From positions 106,464,501-106,528,500 of the forward strand of contig NC_134137.1 of the NCBI RefSeq assembly GCF_033958435.1: a DNA stretch of 64,000 nt. The letters run 5' to 3'. The stretch comes from Carettochelys insculpta (lineage: Eukaryota; Chordata; Testudines; Carettochelyidae). Each line of letters starts with the position of its first letter. Position 1 is the first letter of the stretch. Both the position numbers and the translations under genes were made by a program. Below the pieces are notes generated by a model. The model had not been told where the DNA came from. It did no database searches and was given only the letters and a program-made list of their open reading frames with translations. Positions 32,801 through 45,627 of this stretch are shown one piece after another.

Positions 32801-35800
32801 TACGGCTGTCAGTGAAAATTAATTTTTAGGGTTAACAATTTTAGTCATGTCTCCTCAGCTTTGAATTTTTGGGAGGTTGTTTCATTTTTAGTTTTGCTTT
32901 CTTGTCTTAATTTTCACCCCACCTCTTGAAACAGGGAATTTATTTTAGTAATTGGCTGGATCTTGCTTTAACTTCTGTTCCTACAGTAGTTTTCACTAGC
33001 ACATATTTTATAGAGTTATTTTACTTCTCTTTGCTTTTCCTAACTGAAACAAAAAGCACGCTTATCTCTGTTCCTGTGATCACTCTCATCCCTCTCTCAC
33101 AAAAACAAAAATCCTCACAAAACTGAATGAACTCATGCATACGAAACTCCTTTAGTTTATGTCTTATGTAGTATCACAGTGGCAGACAAACATGTGGCAA
33201 ACCTTTAGCTCTGACCCACCCCGCCAGGACTCTCAACAGTTCCCTACCTGCCATAGCTACAGGCTCAAAGCAGCTGGCTGTTCCCTCCATTTGCCTCTCT
33301 GGGCCACATGCTGCGGGAGGAGGGGAGGACTGTGCACCCTACCCTCACATCATGCCCAGTCATAGCATCTCCCATTGGCTATTTCCTATTTAATAAATAG
33401 CACAATAAACCAAGCAATTAATAGCACAAGAAATCAAGAAATTAATTTTCATCACCTGACTGCCCTTATTTTTATATGTTTTGTTAAACTTTCTGCTGTA
33501 TCAAAAAAGAAAACATTAGGTTCTATTGCTATTTTATGTGACTAACAATATTTTAATTCTACGTTTTGTATTAGTTATGCAGTTAATTTTAAATCTAAAT
33601 TTGTGGCTAAATTTGACCACCATTTCCCTTTAAAATGTTTTTCCCATTGGCATTTGCTTTCTTTCTAAATGCACATCCATCTGCTTAGTCTATGTGAAAT
33701 ATGATCTCTTTCACTGGGAGGCCTTAAAGAGATTTCAGCTGTCACCAAAAACAAATGTAAAGAACCCTGGCTGTTTTTCAGTATGTCCCGTTAGTAAGTC
33801 ACACATACACATTAAAGAATAATTAGACAGTTTGATGTACTGGGCAATATATATTCAGGATGACATCAGAACTGGAAATTTAGGGGGTTTTGTAGGACAG
33901 GAATGTCTGTGTATGTTTGTAAGCATGTTTGGATAGGTCTTTTCTATCTTAAACCTAGCTTTGGATTATGGAATAAGTCTCTTATTGTTATGAACACTAA
34001 ATGGAGAGTAAATGGTCTTTTAAAACAAATATTTCTATAAAAAATGGTGTTTTGCCAAATTTCCCTTAAGCACCAACAATTAAGCAGTTTTTTTCTTTAT
34101 CAGATATTCAGGTATGCCAGCTGTTACAGCATACACAGTGTGTTTAATGAGCAGAGGAGTTTATTAATAGATCTTTGGAAGGAGACTATTCTTTCTAATT
34201 AGTTATTAACCTTTAAATCCTCGATACTTCACAGGATCAAATGTGATCCATGTCATATGTGCCACTGAATCATTTGATTTAGTTTAAAGCAGCTGAACAT
34301 CTTACAGGAAATGAGCATTTTAAAAAAAAAAGCCATCTAAATTTAGCCAATAGATATTTTTACTATGAAATGAGAAATTTTGTCAAGAGTGAATTAATTG
34401 TATGGTAAAATCAAGAACTGATATGTGTACATGTAGCCATGCATTGTAGCCTGTTTTGTTCTTAAGAACAGGCACTACAGTATCCATAAATATGGTGACT
34501 CAATAAGTAAGATAAATACATAAACCAAGCTATTTATTGTTCCTCCTAAATTCAGTTTAGTCAAACATTTTAATCAATGCAACTTTCATAATTTGCAGGA
34601 CCCAGTAAGCTTGAGATTGTGGGGGAAAAAAATCTTTTGTGATTGTGTGTAAATGGAAAAGGCAAAAGGAAGGCCATGGCATTGCTGAACTAGCATAGCT
34701 CAGTTTTGTGGACAGTGAGTTCTTGGCTATGCGTTTGTTGTTTGGCGTTGGCTGTCTGCATCGCTGTGGATACCACAAGAAGAAACGTTTTAGGAAGTAT
34801 GCTGACTTCTAAGTGTTTTTCAAGCGGTACTTTTAGGCACAATAGTGATTTAAATAAACAGGAATATTTTTGTAAGAAGAAAGTAGGTTACCTGTTGTAA
34901 TGGGATGTGGCCACCCTTGGGGCAGAATTTTATACTTCACTGGGCACTGTATATGCAAAACACTGGAAACACTAGGGAGAATCTAGCAAAATCAAATTAC
35001 TTGTGTCTTGTAAAATAATTACAAAATTAGTATAGGTAGAGAATGCAGTAGATTGAATTTGTCTTAAACTTTAATAGACTTCATCAGAAGGCATCTTACT
35101 TGAAAATTTAATTCAAATTGATCAACTTGGATAGTAGCACTGTCACGCAAAATGAAAGCTGCCTGCATGATTGTAAAAAAGATAAATGGCCATGCATCAA
35201 ATTAGGGATAATACCTGTCTAATGAAGTACCACAAAGGTCATTGTTTGAACTTGTCTTATTTAACATCTTCATGATTTTGCATTCCTTATGTGAATAGTG
35301 TACATCTATAAAAGACTGGAATCAAAATGAACAGCATAATTTATCAGTACAAATTCTGTAACTTTAGCAGACTTCCCCCATGCCTCTGACTGCAAGTGTA
35401 TCTAGTTTCTGAAAAGTGGCCAGATGAAATGGTGATTAAGAAATACACTTGACAAAAATGCTGTTTAGTACGCTTCCCCCCACAACTCTGAAAGTGAGCA
35501 TGTCCGGTTGCAAAAGTTTCTCATTCATTTCCTGTTGAAGAACTCTGGAACATAAAATAGGGAGTATCACCTTTTCCGTGGGAGATCTTTGAGCATGGCT
35601 TCCATTTATCTACTGCTGAAAATTACTGCATTTGTTCAGTATCATTTCCGTATTCAGATATGTACATAGGTAAACATGTCAGTGTGCATTATTCACTTGT
35701 GTACCTGTATAGCTCAGATGTTACTTGATTGTCTGTATTCTGCCTGACATAATACAAACCAGTTTAGTGGTGCACAAGAAATAAACAGCCTTCAGCTGAA

Positions 35801-36539
35801 ACTGGAGGTCCAAAACACTGGAAGAAGACTCTTTATTATAATGGTGATTCTAGGAATGATTTGCTGTATATTTTTAAGCAATCACTTACCCTGTGTGTGA
35901 AATAGAATTACTATTTATTTACTTTCTCTCCTTTCCAAAGGGGCTGTAAGGGTTATTTGGGAAATATTTATACAGGGCTTTGAAAATAGAGTTGTGCTCC
36001 TGCACCACAGTGGAACAGAGAGAACTATACCTGAAGATACTCTAGGCACCTAAAAGAATATTTGGGGATCTTGATATTCTGAGGCTGTCAGCTTTGGGTC
36101 TAGATGATTAAATGTGGGCACCCCAAAATGGAGATGGCTGTCATTAGATGCCTCTTTTGAAGACTTGGGGCGAAAGGGGTAGTACTGCCCTGCATTGTTG
36201 CCTAGCAGCAGCATGCTGTCACAGACAATAGAGCACTGAGCGGGAGTGTTTTCAGAGGGTAGGTTAAAATATTAATTTGTGTTGGAAGATACTAATGTTT
36301 ACTCCTCTGAGAAATAAGCCTTCATTTCTAGCTATAAAAAAGTGTGGTTTTAGAGTCTCATAAAAATTGTAGTGTACGTAAAATGATATTGTTTGTATGT
36401 ATATGCTAAAGTACCTACAGAAATTCTTTCTAGAATCTGCTTTAATTTTTGAGATGTAAAACATGCTCTTTTTGTGTCGATTTCTTGAAAAGGTAAAAAC
36501 TGCCATTTGAAAAGTATAAAGAAACAGGGACCCAGAGCA
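32801..36539. other. AT-rich intronic stretch, no repeats recognised
   Basis: Long AT-rich, repeat-poor sequence without ORFs of note. Given its place in a large MBNL2 intron, it may hold conserved regulatory sequence, but nothing specific can be named. Confidence 0.4.
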
Positions 36540-37345
36540 CCTGTACATTCATACGCTCTGCAGTATTGGAATAATATGTGTACAGAATATGCCTTGTGAG
36601 GTCTTATTTGAAAATTAATAACATTCTAGTCAATAATATTGTAAAGTGTGTGTGACAGTGCTGTATGTGGTGTTAAGGGTGTCATCTGATATTAGACTTT
36701 AGTCTGTTTTTGAACAAAGTAAACAAAAGGTCTGCCCAGCTTTAGAATACAAATGAAGCAAGTATGACTAGTGACAATGGAAATGCAATTTACTTATGAG
36801 GTAAACAGAACCACCAGAGCTCAACAGGTGACGGGGAAGTTAACGTGTCTGGATCATAAAGGAAGGACAACTCTTATTTAATTAGGATAGAGAATTGCTA
36901 AAGAGACATTTATATTGTAAAATTGCTGCAGAATGTGTAACATTAGAACACTCGAGGGGAAACCTTAGTCATGAGGGAGGCCCTCCACCATCAGAAGACA
37001 GGAGTCTTGAACTCCAGGGGATCGATTTGATGCTTGAAACAAAGGCAGAATTTAGATATAAGAACACATAGAAAGACCTTAACTTATCTTTCACCTGCGG
37101 AGACAAGGAAAGCTGGTGCCGATGATTCTGTGAGAATGCTAGCTAAGAGCTAGCCAGCCTTTGGTGGAAAAGGAAGATTTTTGTAAGGAAGGTGCCCTGA
37201 ACAAAGATTGTAGCTTGTTAAATTAGATCCCAACTATTAGAAAACATATTTTTACTTCTTGTTGTTTGTAACCTTTTCTGTCTTTATTTCTTATGCTTGG
37301 TGTCACTTAATTCTTGTTTAATAAACTTTTACTATATAGCAGATT
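36540..37345 (+). repeat. Possible old LTR-type repeat
   Basis: The segment contains acagaatatgccttgtgagg, a central ctgcggagacaaggaaagc, and ends in a T-rich tract with tgtttaataaacttttacta (AATAAA). This is the layout of old amniote Gypsy/ERV LTRs. No clear TG...CA ends or duplications were found. Confidence 0.3.
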
Positions 37346-39252
37346 GGTGCTGTGATTGAAATGAATGTTTGTCAAATGTCAGTTAAATTAATGCGTTTCA
37401 GTGTATTAACTAGTATGTCCTTCACTTGTTTGCCTTAGCAGTTTATTCTTTTTTCACCTGCGGTTTTACAAAGGCTTTCCCTTACAAATTCCTGTACAGT
37501 ATTTCATAATAAGTGTTTTGCTGAGCAGAGATAGACTTAGTGATCTGCTGTATGAATGCCCTAGTCAACAAGTACTTCCTAACTCCTGGTTTTACTCCAC
37601 CCTGTTATATTCAAATTGGTCTGAAGCATCAAAAAATATGAAGTTGAACTTCATAAAAGACAAAGCTGTTCATTCCTTTGCAGCTGTGTTTTCCAGCGTA
37701 GTTATCCTCATGGTGCCATTCATTCTGTTAAATTTGATGCTAAGCCCATAGAAATGTGTAGTGAAGCTGTCATTAACTTCAGTAGGGTGGATCATTTGCT
37801 TAACTGCCCCAGAATCTCAGTACCTTCCTAAATCCAGCCTTTCTTCCTGGAGGGCCACATCTTTAACCTGTCAGGCTTACTTACTTCATGAATCTTCCAG
37901 TGCTTGGGCCATTGGTGGTGCAGGAAGCTTTCTATCCATCTCCTATTTTGTTCATAAAATATCTTAAAATTTGCCAGCTAAATACGGTGATTATTCCGAA
38001 TTGTGATATTGCAGAGTAAATGCATAGAATGCTAGGTTTCCATGGGGAGAGTTTCATGGAGAAAATTCACTGACAGATTCAAAGGTGAACATATACTAAT
38101 ACTGCTGCATATTATTTCTCAAGTATGCACTTAGTTGTGGTTTTGATAGAAGCAAATTTAATCTGTCTGTGTCTCTTACTTTTTAAAAGTGTTTGAGAGA
38201 AGACTCTATAACACAGATCTTGCACTACATTGTGTGTTACGTTTTTGAAAAAATTATACAAGTCACTTTTTTTAATGACAGTTTACTTTCCCGGAGGTTG
38301 ACAGGGCAGGGTGTTCTTGTATCAGTATTCCATTCTATGAATTTTCATCAAGACTAATTTTCAGCTACTGAATCATTTATCAGGAGGAGTGATTTCCCCT
38401 CTATCCCAGAGGTGCAGGGCTAGTGAGAAGCAAAGATTGTGGTTTACTCTCTGAGACTATAAATACAAATTCAGTGGAGCATAACAGCTTGTTTTAGTAA
38501 TTACAGAAGTGTTTCAAATTGCAACCTTCTGCTGTGCACAGAGAAGCATCTTGTTTTACAATGAAGTAAGACTGCAACATGCAATAAATCTGTATATTTT
38601 AGGAGGGACTACAGAACATAACGTCACCTGGGTTCAACAAGAGTCAGATTTTTTTTTTTGCATTTATTTAACAAATGGCTTACTGAACAGTTAGATCATC
38701 AAAACTTTATCAGATTTCCTGTGTCCCTTTTGAGATAGAGGACCCACACATGCAAGACTTTCATAGATTTTTTTTTTTGCAGCTTCAGTTTTGTATAGTT
38801 ATTTTGAAAACTAGGATATTGGAAAGATTCTGCTTTATACAGATATTTGGAGAATGCGACGATCCAATACATCAGGATCAGTATTTTGTCCCTGGATTAA
38901 ACACTGGCCCCGTTGAATTCATTACTCATTAGTTCTCTTATTTACCTCAGTGGGATCTGGAGCTGCCCAACTATAAATAGGCATATTAAGATACTGATCC
39001 CTTTACATAGATGCTCTCATACTGATAGTGGAGCAACAGGTAGGATCATTGTTCCAGAAGCCTGAACAGAGAGTGAAAAGGCCCAAACAAAATTTATACT
39101 CATAACATTTTCACATGAATTTTCCAACTGCCAATCAAAATCAGACTACCTTTAAGGTTACCTGTCTAATTATGGACACAATGCTCTTATCTTTCATGTA
39201 CAAATCCTTTTCACAATTTTTTTCAATTTAATTTTGCTATGTATTGTTGAAA
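37346..39252. other. AT-rich intronic stretch, nothing recognised
   Basis: No supported gene or repeat. Open frames of 60-77 codons lack motifs. Confidence 0.35.
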
Positions 39253-39345
39253 CAACAAGGAATCAGGTGGCACCTTAAAGACTAACAATTTTATGACATA
39301 AGCTTTCATGAGTTGCAGTTTGTTTTGTCAGCTGCATGAAGTGAA
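39253..39345 (-). mobile_element. PLE terminal fragment
   Basis: aacaacaaggaatcaggtgg-caccttaaagactaacaatt and aagctttcatgag are the antisense PLE 3' tail. One arm only, no hairpin. Confidence 0.7.
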
Positions 39346-39747
39346 AGAAAAAGAAACAGATATAAGGGATGCATAGATAGAAGTGTTTCATCATAGCTAA
39401 TTCTTAAGTGTAGTTTTTGATAAGAATACCTAAAGTGGAAAATTACTTACTGTAATGAGAGAGCCATTCTCAGTCCCCATTCTGATGGCGTCAGATTAGC
39501 TTTCTCAGTAGTTTTAGGTTGGAATCTGGTTTTGAAGTTTTTTTTTCTTGAGAATGACAACTTTCAAGTCTATGACTGTGTGTCCAGGAAGCTTAAAATG
39601 TTCTCTCACTGATTTTTCATATTAGTTGGACATATATTAGTTCATGTCTACTTGGAATTCGGGAGATATTGGAACAGCTGAATATCCATCCTAAACCCCT
39701 GTTCGTTGTGGCTCCTGTTGCTGCTCCTTTCCCTTGTGGAACCTATC
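39346..39747. other. Spacer, nothing recognised
   Basis: Unassigned sequence with a T run at 39540-39546, up to the DIRS copy 2 boundary. Confidence 0.3.
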
Positions 39748-39954
39748 AAAGAAAGGTTACTCACCGTAGTAACGGTGGTTCTTCGAGATGTGTCCCCGTG
39801 GGTGCTCCACATTAGGTGTCGGGCTCGCCCGGCGCCGCAGATCGGATCTTCCAAACAGTTTCTGCCGGACCGCGCATGCGCCGGTGCGCGCCACTCCCCC
39901 GCGCGCTCCCGGCCACGTGCGCGATCCGGTCCCCGCCAGTTCCTTGACCAACCG
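39748..39954 (-). repeat. DIRS copy 2 terminal repeat (element 3' side)
   Basis: Inverse complement of 45628-45793 across gtgctccacattaggtgtcg, gcgccgcagatcggatcttc and ccggtccccgccagttcct. The outer about 30 nt (aaagaaaggttactcaccg) match only the ICR, as expected for DIRS split termini. Confidence 0.9.
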
Positions 39955-40010
39955 CCTCGGATGCTCCTGCAAAACACTAAACAGAGATCCGAAGCGGGGA
40001 GGATGGGCGG

Positions 40011-40120
40011 GTAGTGGAGCACCCACGGGGACACATCTCGAAGAACCACCGTTACTACAGTGAGTAACCTTTCTTTCTTCTTCGAGTGTGCCCGTGGGTG
40101 CTCCACATTAGGTGACTACC
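40011..40120 (-). repeat. DIRS copy 2 internal complementary region
   Basis: ggagcacccacggggacaca-tctcgaag... through ...cgtgggtgctccacattagg is itself palindromic around gagtaacctttctttcttct. It complements both element tips. Confidence 0.85.
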
Positions 40121-40224
40121 CAGCAGTAACCCAAGATAGGAGGTGGGTAATCGGAGTATGTGCAGCTTGTCCCCGAGAGGACCGCTGTCGAGAGACGGGT
40201 ATCCTCTTGGAATACCCTGTGAAG

Positions 40225-41657
40225 GGCGTAATGTTTGGCGAAGGTGTCACAAGATGACCAGGTCGCCACTCTGCAAATGTCTTTTAGCGCAACGCCCTTG
40301 AAAAAGGGCTGTTGATGTTGCCACCGCCCTAGTGGAATGAGCCCTGGGCATGGCCAGGAAAGGAGTCTTTTTGAGTTTGTAGCACTTTTTAATGCAAGAT
40401 ACGATGTGCTTCGAGATTCTCTGCAAAGAGAGACATTCTCCTTTTGATTTGGGAGCGATAGAGACTAGGAGTCTGTCCATTCTCTGGAAGGACTTGGTCC
40501 TGTCTATATAGAAAGCTAGCGCCTCCTCACATCCAGGAGGTGTAGGCGTGCCTCTTTGTCGGAGTTATGAGGCTTTGGATAAAACGAGGGTAAACAATAG
40601 GTTCGTTAGTATGAACTCAGAAGAAACTTTAGGAACAAAGGCTGGATGCAGCCGTATGGTTACCGCCTCCTTGGAAAAAACAGCGCAGGGTGGCGTTGCC
40701 ATAACTGCCGCAAGCTCGTTCGCCCTGCGAGCTGACGTGATTGCGAGAAGAGAGGTCGTCTTTATCATAAGGAGGCAGAGGGAAACCGTGGCCAAAGGCT
40801 CGAACGGTGGTCCCCTTTTCGCATTAAGCACCAGGTCCAAGTTCCACGAAGGTGGAAGCGGTTTCCGAGGGGGGGTATAGGTTTACCAGCCCTTTAAGGA
40901 ACCTGGTAACCATGGGATGGGCGAACACCGTGTGCCCTGTCTCTCCGTGTCTGAATGCCAAAAAGGCGGCAAGGTGGACCTTAAACGAGGATAGCGAGAG
41001 TCCTCCTCTCTTGAGGTCCAGTAAATACTCTAATATCACAGCCATAGGCACCGAAAGGGGGGCTAGCTGTTTGGTAGAACACCATGCCGTAAAGCGAGTC
41101 CATTTCTGCTTGTAGGTCTTCCTGGTGGAAGTCCTCCTGCTACTTTCTAGGACTTGCTGCACTTCCTCCGTACATGTGCTCTCTAGGGAGCTGAGCCATG
41201 GATTAACCACGTTTGTAGTCTCAGGTCTTGGGGGTGCGGATGCACTATGGACCCCTGGGCTTGCGTGAGCAGATCTGGCGCCACCGGAAGGGGCATCGGT
41301 GGCCGGTCCGACATGTGCAGGAGTAGGGGGAACCATTGCTGTCAATCCCACGTTGGGACTATCGGGATCATTCAGGCTCCTTCCCTCCTGGCTTTCTGCA
41401 ACACCTTGTGGATGAGCACTGTGGGAGGGAAAGTGTAAAGCAGGGGGCCCTTCCATGAGATCGCGAAGGCGTCCCTCAGGGACCCCCGTCCCAGCCCTGC
41501 CCTGGAGCAGAATCGTGGGCACTTCTTGTTGTGCTGAGTAGCAAACAGGTCTATCTGGGGAAAAACCCCATGCATGAAAAATCGGTTGCAGCAGATCGGG
41601 ACGGATCTGCCACTCGTGCGTGAGTGCGAAACGCCTGCTCAGCTGGTCTGCCTTCAC
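40225..41657 (-). pseudogene. DIRS copy 2 tyrosine recombinase
   Basis: The minus-strand frame 41657-40824 has the core-binding domain (STRKTYKQKWTRFTAWCSTK, GLSLSSFKVHLAAFLAF). The frame 40840-40565 contains LAITSARRANELAAV with the first catalytic Arg. The frame 40480-40247 has AHSTRAVATSTA (H-x-x-R). The terminal tyrosine context FAKHYA lies near 40230 in another frame. At least three frames are needed, so it is inactive, although the catalytic signatures are all visible. Confidence 0.85.
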
Positions 41658-42950
41658 ATTGTGAGCGCCTGGGAAGTACGAGGCTTTCAGGGTTATATTG
41701 TTGGCGATGCAGCAGTTTCACGACCGGACTGCTTCTGCACATAAGGCACAGGACCGAGCTCCTCCTTGCCGATTTATATAAAACATGGTGGAGGTATTGT
41801 CTATACTGATCCTGACTACTTTGCCTTTTATATGGTCTCGAAAGTGTCTGCAGGCGTTGAACACTGCTCTGAGCTCCAGTATATTTGTGTGCAGTGACTG
41901 CTCCATGGAGGACCACAGCCCTTGCGTCACCTCTTCGCCCATGTGAGCTCCCCACCCTATGAGGGAGGCATCTGTAGTAAGAAAAACCAATATGTGTGGT
42001 TGGTGGAAGGGTACCCCTGTTAGCAGGTTCTCGGGGTTTACCCACCATTGCAGGGATTTGCGCACCTCTGTTGTGGGCGACGCCACCCTGTGAACAGTGT
42101 GTGCTGCCGGGTTGTATACACTCGCCAGCCAGTGCTGCATGCTGCGCATGTGTAACCTGGCGTTCTGTTCTACGAACGCCGCTGCTGCCATGTGGCCCAG
42201 CAGCTGTAAGCACGTCAGAACCAGCACCGTAGGGCTGAAGGTGAAGACTTGCACGAGGGAGCCGACGGCCCGAAAGTGAGTCTCTGGTAGATACGCCCTC
42301 GCTGTAATAGAATTTATGCGTGCCCCTACGAACTCTATGTCCTGCGTGGGGTCTATCTTTGATTTTGTCAGATTGATAACCAGGCCGAGCGAAGAGAACG
42401 TGCCTGCTGTGACGCATATTATGCGTAGTACCTCCTCCCTCGAGGCCCCTTTGAGTAGGCAGTCATCTGGATACTGGAATATAAATACCCCCTGTCTGTG
42501 CAGGTAGGCTGACACCACTGCCAAGGGCTCGGTGAAGACTCTGGGGGCCGAGGAGAGGCCAAACGGTAGGACCTTGTATTGAAAATGTTCTTTGCCTACC
42601 ATGAAAAACCAGAGGAATCGTAGGTGAGCCGGATGAATAGTTATGTGAAAAGACGCGTCTTATAAGTCGAGGGCTGCGAACCAATCTCCATCGTCTAGTG
42701 CCGTAAGGATGGAGGCGATTGTGATCATCCGAAAGCGTTGCTTGCTCAGGTACCGGTTGAGGCCTCGAAAATCTAAGATGGACCTCCCGCCTCCTGTCTT
42801 TTTCCCCGTGAGGAAGTACCTGGAGTAGAACCCTCTCCCTTGCAGTTGCTCCAGCACTCTTTCCACTGCCCCTATGAGCATGAGATGGTCTACCTCCTGC
42901 TTGAGCCTCGCTACGTGGGAGGCCTCCTGGAGGTGGGGCCTGGGTGGAGG
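41551..42950 (-). pseudogene. DIRS copy 2 reverse transcriptase/RNase H
   Basis: Minus-strand frames 42881-42660 (SILDFRGLNRYLSKQRFRM, DDGDWFAALDL) and 42602-41718 hold RT and RNase H. The latter carries KVLPFGLSSAPRVFTE, the catalytic box as FQYPDD, LGLVINLTKSK, then RNase H (FLTTDASLIGWGAHMGE, ILELRAVFNACRHF, SIDNTSTMFYINRQGG). The second residue of the usual Y-x-DD box is Pro, and a stop after ALDL separates the pieces. Confidence 0.85.
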
Positions 42951-45309
42951 TCATGGCGGTGGGAGCGACTGGAAGGGGATGGCGTACCCCGTGGCTATGA
43001 TCTCCAGCACCCATTTGTCTGTGGTGATCCTTCGCCACTGGTTATAGAATGGTCGGAGGCGATGGTGGAATAACCGCTTCGGATGACCTTGTGACGGTAG
43101 TGATGGCGCAGCCCTGGATCTGTGTGTCAAACTTGTGGCCTTTGGCCCTGCCCCGAGGACGCACGGCTGTGTTGGGAACGACGCCTGGGAGTTCTGTACT
43201 GCTGGTGCTGTTGATGTCGCCCTTGCTCGTAACCCCTGTGGTACTGGGGACGCTGTTGCTGAGTCCGCAACATCCAGGGCGATCTGAACTCCCGTCCTCG
43301 AGGCCGCGTAGCCTTCTTGCATGATGGCCTTGAGCACTGGTTTCTTGCCCTCTGGAAGCGAGTCCATGAGGGAGGTTAACCTAATGTGGTTATCGAAATT
43401 ATGGTTCGCTAGATGCGCTGCGTAATTTGCCATTCGCAACAGTAGAGTGGAGAAGGAGTAGACCTTTCTGCCCAACAGCTCTAGCTTTTTGGCATGTTTG
43501 TCTGTTCCCCCATATTGCGACGACTCCACCACCAAGGAATTTGGTTGTGGGTGGCTGAACAGGAACTCCATGCCCTTTGTCGGCATGAAGTTTTTTGTTT
43601 TTTTTGTTTTTTTTGTTTGGTTTTTTTTTTTCCACTCTCTTGTGGACAGGCGGAATAGTCGCAGGAGTCTGCCATATCATAGTGGCAGACTCCAAGATTG
43701 CGTCATCAAGCGGTATTGCTATTTTGGAGGTGGCCGGAGGTCTCAGATTTTTGAGGAGCTTATGGTGTTTCTCTTGCACCTTAGCTGTCTGGATGCCTTG
43801 CGTGAAGGCCACCCTCGTAAAACAGCTCTTGGAACTGTTTGAGATCGTCCGGATGATGGACGTCCCCCGGGGCCGTAGCCTCATCCGGGGAGGAGAGCGA
43901 GGAACCACTGGGATACGTCTCTGTGGACCCTTCCGGTTCCTGCTGGTGATGGTACACCCTCTCACTAGAGGTTTGCGAGGGAAAATCTCGGGGTTCCATA
44001 ACCAGTCCCCCCTGAGATGCTCGAGTCTCTGTCCCCGGTCGCAATTGCCCTCGGGGGTACGAGATCGTTTGTGGGGATCTTTCCCTGGTAGATAGCCGAT
44101 GGTGTCTATGCCCCGCGTGGTAGGGGCGACCATGGCAGTATAGGCACTGTTCTTGGGAAGGTGACCTAGACCACTCCCTTGGTGCATACCCTCTGCGTCT
44201 GGGGGAGGGCTGGAGAGAGCGATTTTGCATAATAGTCCAGTGGTTCAAACCCCAGGAAGGGTGAAGGTGGTCCCAGCCAGGGTGAGGCTGGTTGCAAAAA
44301 ATGGAGAAGGGGGCTCCGGGTAGGCTAGGGGGGGACCCCTGCCTTCTGGTTGGAGTCTGCAACATAAGCGGAGGGCTGTGAGAAAGCAACTCCACAGCCC
44401 TGTGCGGAGAGGGGCTGCAATGCCTCCTCTTGTGTGCAGCCTTCCCCCTCCCTTGAGGAGGTAACTCCGCCCCCTGATGTACAGGGGATCCCGGCCCCGT
44501 CCGCACCGAGCTCGGCACGCTCGAGGGCGGTGTCGTAGGTGCGGTGTCCTCCGGTGCCTGCAGGCTGCGTGCCTGCGCGCTCTGCACCGCCGGTTCCCTG
44601 GGGGTCGGTGCCGCTGCCTGCGGTGCTGCCGGTACCGGCGCTTGTTTAGCCGCCGCCCTGCCTGCGGTGCGGGGCGGCTGGCTGATTATCGGAGGCTGAG
44701 CCGCTTCCACGTGGCTCTCCGTGCCGCCACCGATCAGCTGTTGCTGCGGCTGGGGCTGCTCACTCCTCCGGTCCCGGTCGCTATTGTTGCCGGCAGGGAT
44801 CGGGCTGGGGAGGCTTTCCTCCGTTTTTGTGCTGATGGAGTAAGGGAGTCAGCTTTCCTTTTATGGGCCCCGGAGGGTCCCTCCTGCTGCGGCCGCTCCG
44901 GCACGTCTGGCTGGAGGGCCTTATGAAAAGCAGTTTTAAGCCGCCGCCCTGCCTGCGGTGCGGGGCGGCTGGCTGATCATCGGAGGCTGAGCCGCTTCCA
45001 CGTGGCTGTCCGTGCCGCCGCCGATCAGCTGTTGCTGCGGCTGGGGGCTGTGCGCTCCTCCCGTCCCGCTCGCTGTTGCTGCCGGCAGGGATCGGGTTGG
45101 GGAGACTTTCCTCCGTTTCTGCGCTGATGGAGTGAGGGAGGCAGCTTTCCTTTTATGGGCCCCGGAGGGTCCCTCCTGCTGCGGCCGCTCCGGCACGTCT
45201 GGCTGGAGGGCCTTATCAAAAGCAGCATTTTAAGCCACATCTCCCTGTCTCTCCTTAATCGCCTCTCGGCAGGACTCACATTTTTTTAAAGCCTGAAGAG
45301 GACATTGTT
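42951..45309 (-). pseudogene. DIRS copy 2 gag-like ORF
   Basis: Likely begins at an ATG near 45309 (MSSSGFKK). A Cys pair (CESC) follows in a shifted frame after an A run, then a Pro/Gln-rich region encoded twice because of the tandem duplication at 44649-45235. The conserved part at 43586-42951 (MEFLFSHPQPNSLVVESSQY, RKVYSFSTLLLRMANYAAH, LPEGKKPVLKAIMQEG) is collinear with DIRS copy 1 gag around its PLE insertion site. Frameshifts occur around the A-rich stretch at 43597-43632. Confidence 0.75.
44649..45235 (-). repeat. Direct tandem duplication (about 291-bp unit) in DIRS copy 2 gag
   Basis: Unit 1, 44649-44939, and unit 2, 44940-45235, both run from gccgccgccctgcctgcggt to ...ggctggagggccttat-aaaagcag. 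Differences are scattered substitutions and small indels (for example cacgtggctctccgtg vs cacgtggctgtccgtg), so the copies have diverged since duplication. Confidence 0.9.
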
Positions 45310-45627
45310 GGTGAGTCTTTCAGTTGTTAAGCGGGTACTTAGCACCTTCCCTGTGCTATTTTCCCCGTCCGATGGCCTGCCTCAGCAGGAGGGCTGATGG
45401 CCCGATGCTCCTGGCCTCCGGCGCTTGTTACTGGGACTGGATTGAAGGTGTCCCGCTTGTAGTTTGTTTGTTGCTTTTTTTTTTTTTTTTTTGCAAAAAT
45501 AACAACCGGCTAACTTGCAGTAGCCTAAGTACTTGAAAAACTTTAAAGAAAAAACAGTTAAAGTCATTGAATACGCTACTTGGCCTTAGCCTAGTTCGGA
45601 TTCCGTCTGCAGCCGACGGCGGTTAAG

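Noticed and set aside
43595..44095. 166-codon plus-strand ORF in DIRS copy 2
   Set aside because: Antisense to the gag-like ORF; starts in a T-rich slippage tract.
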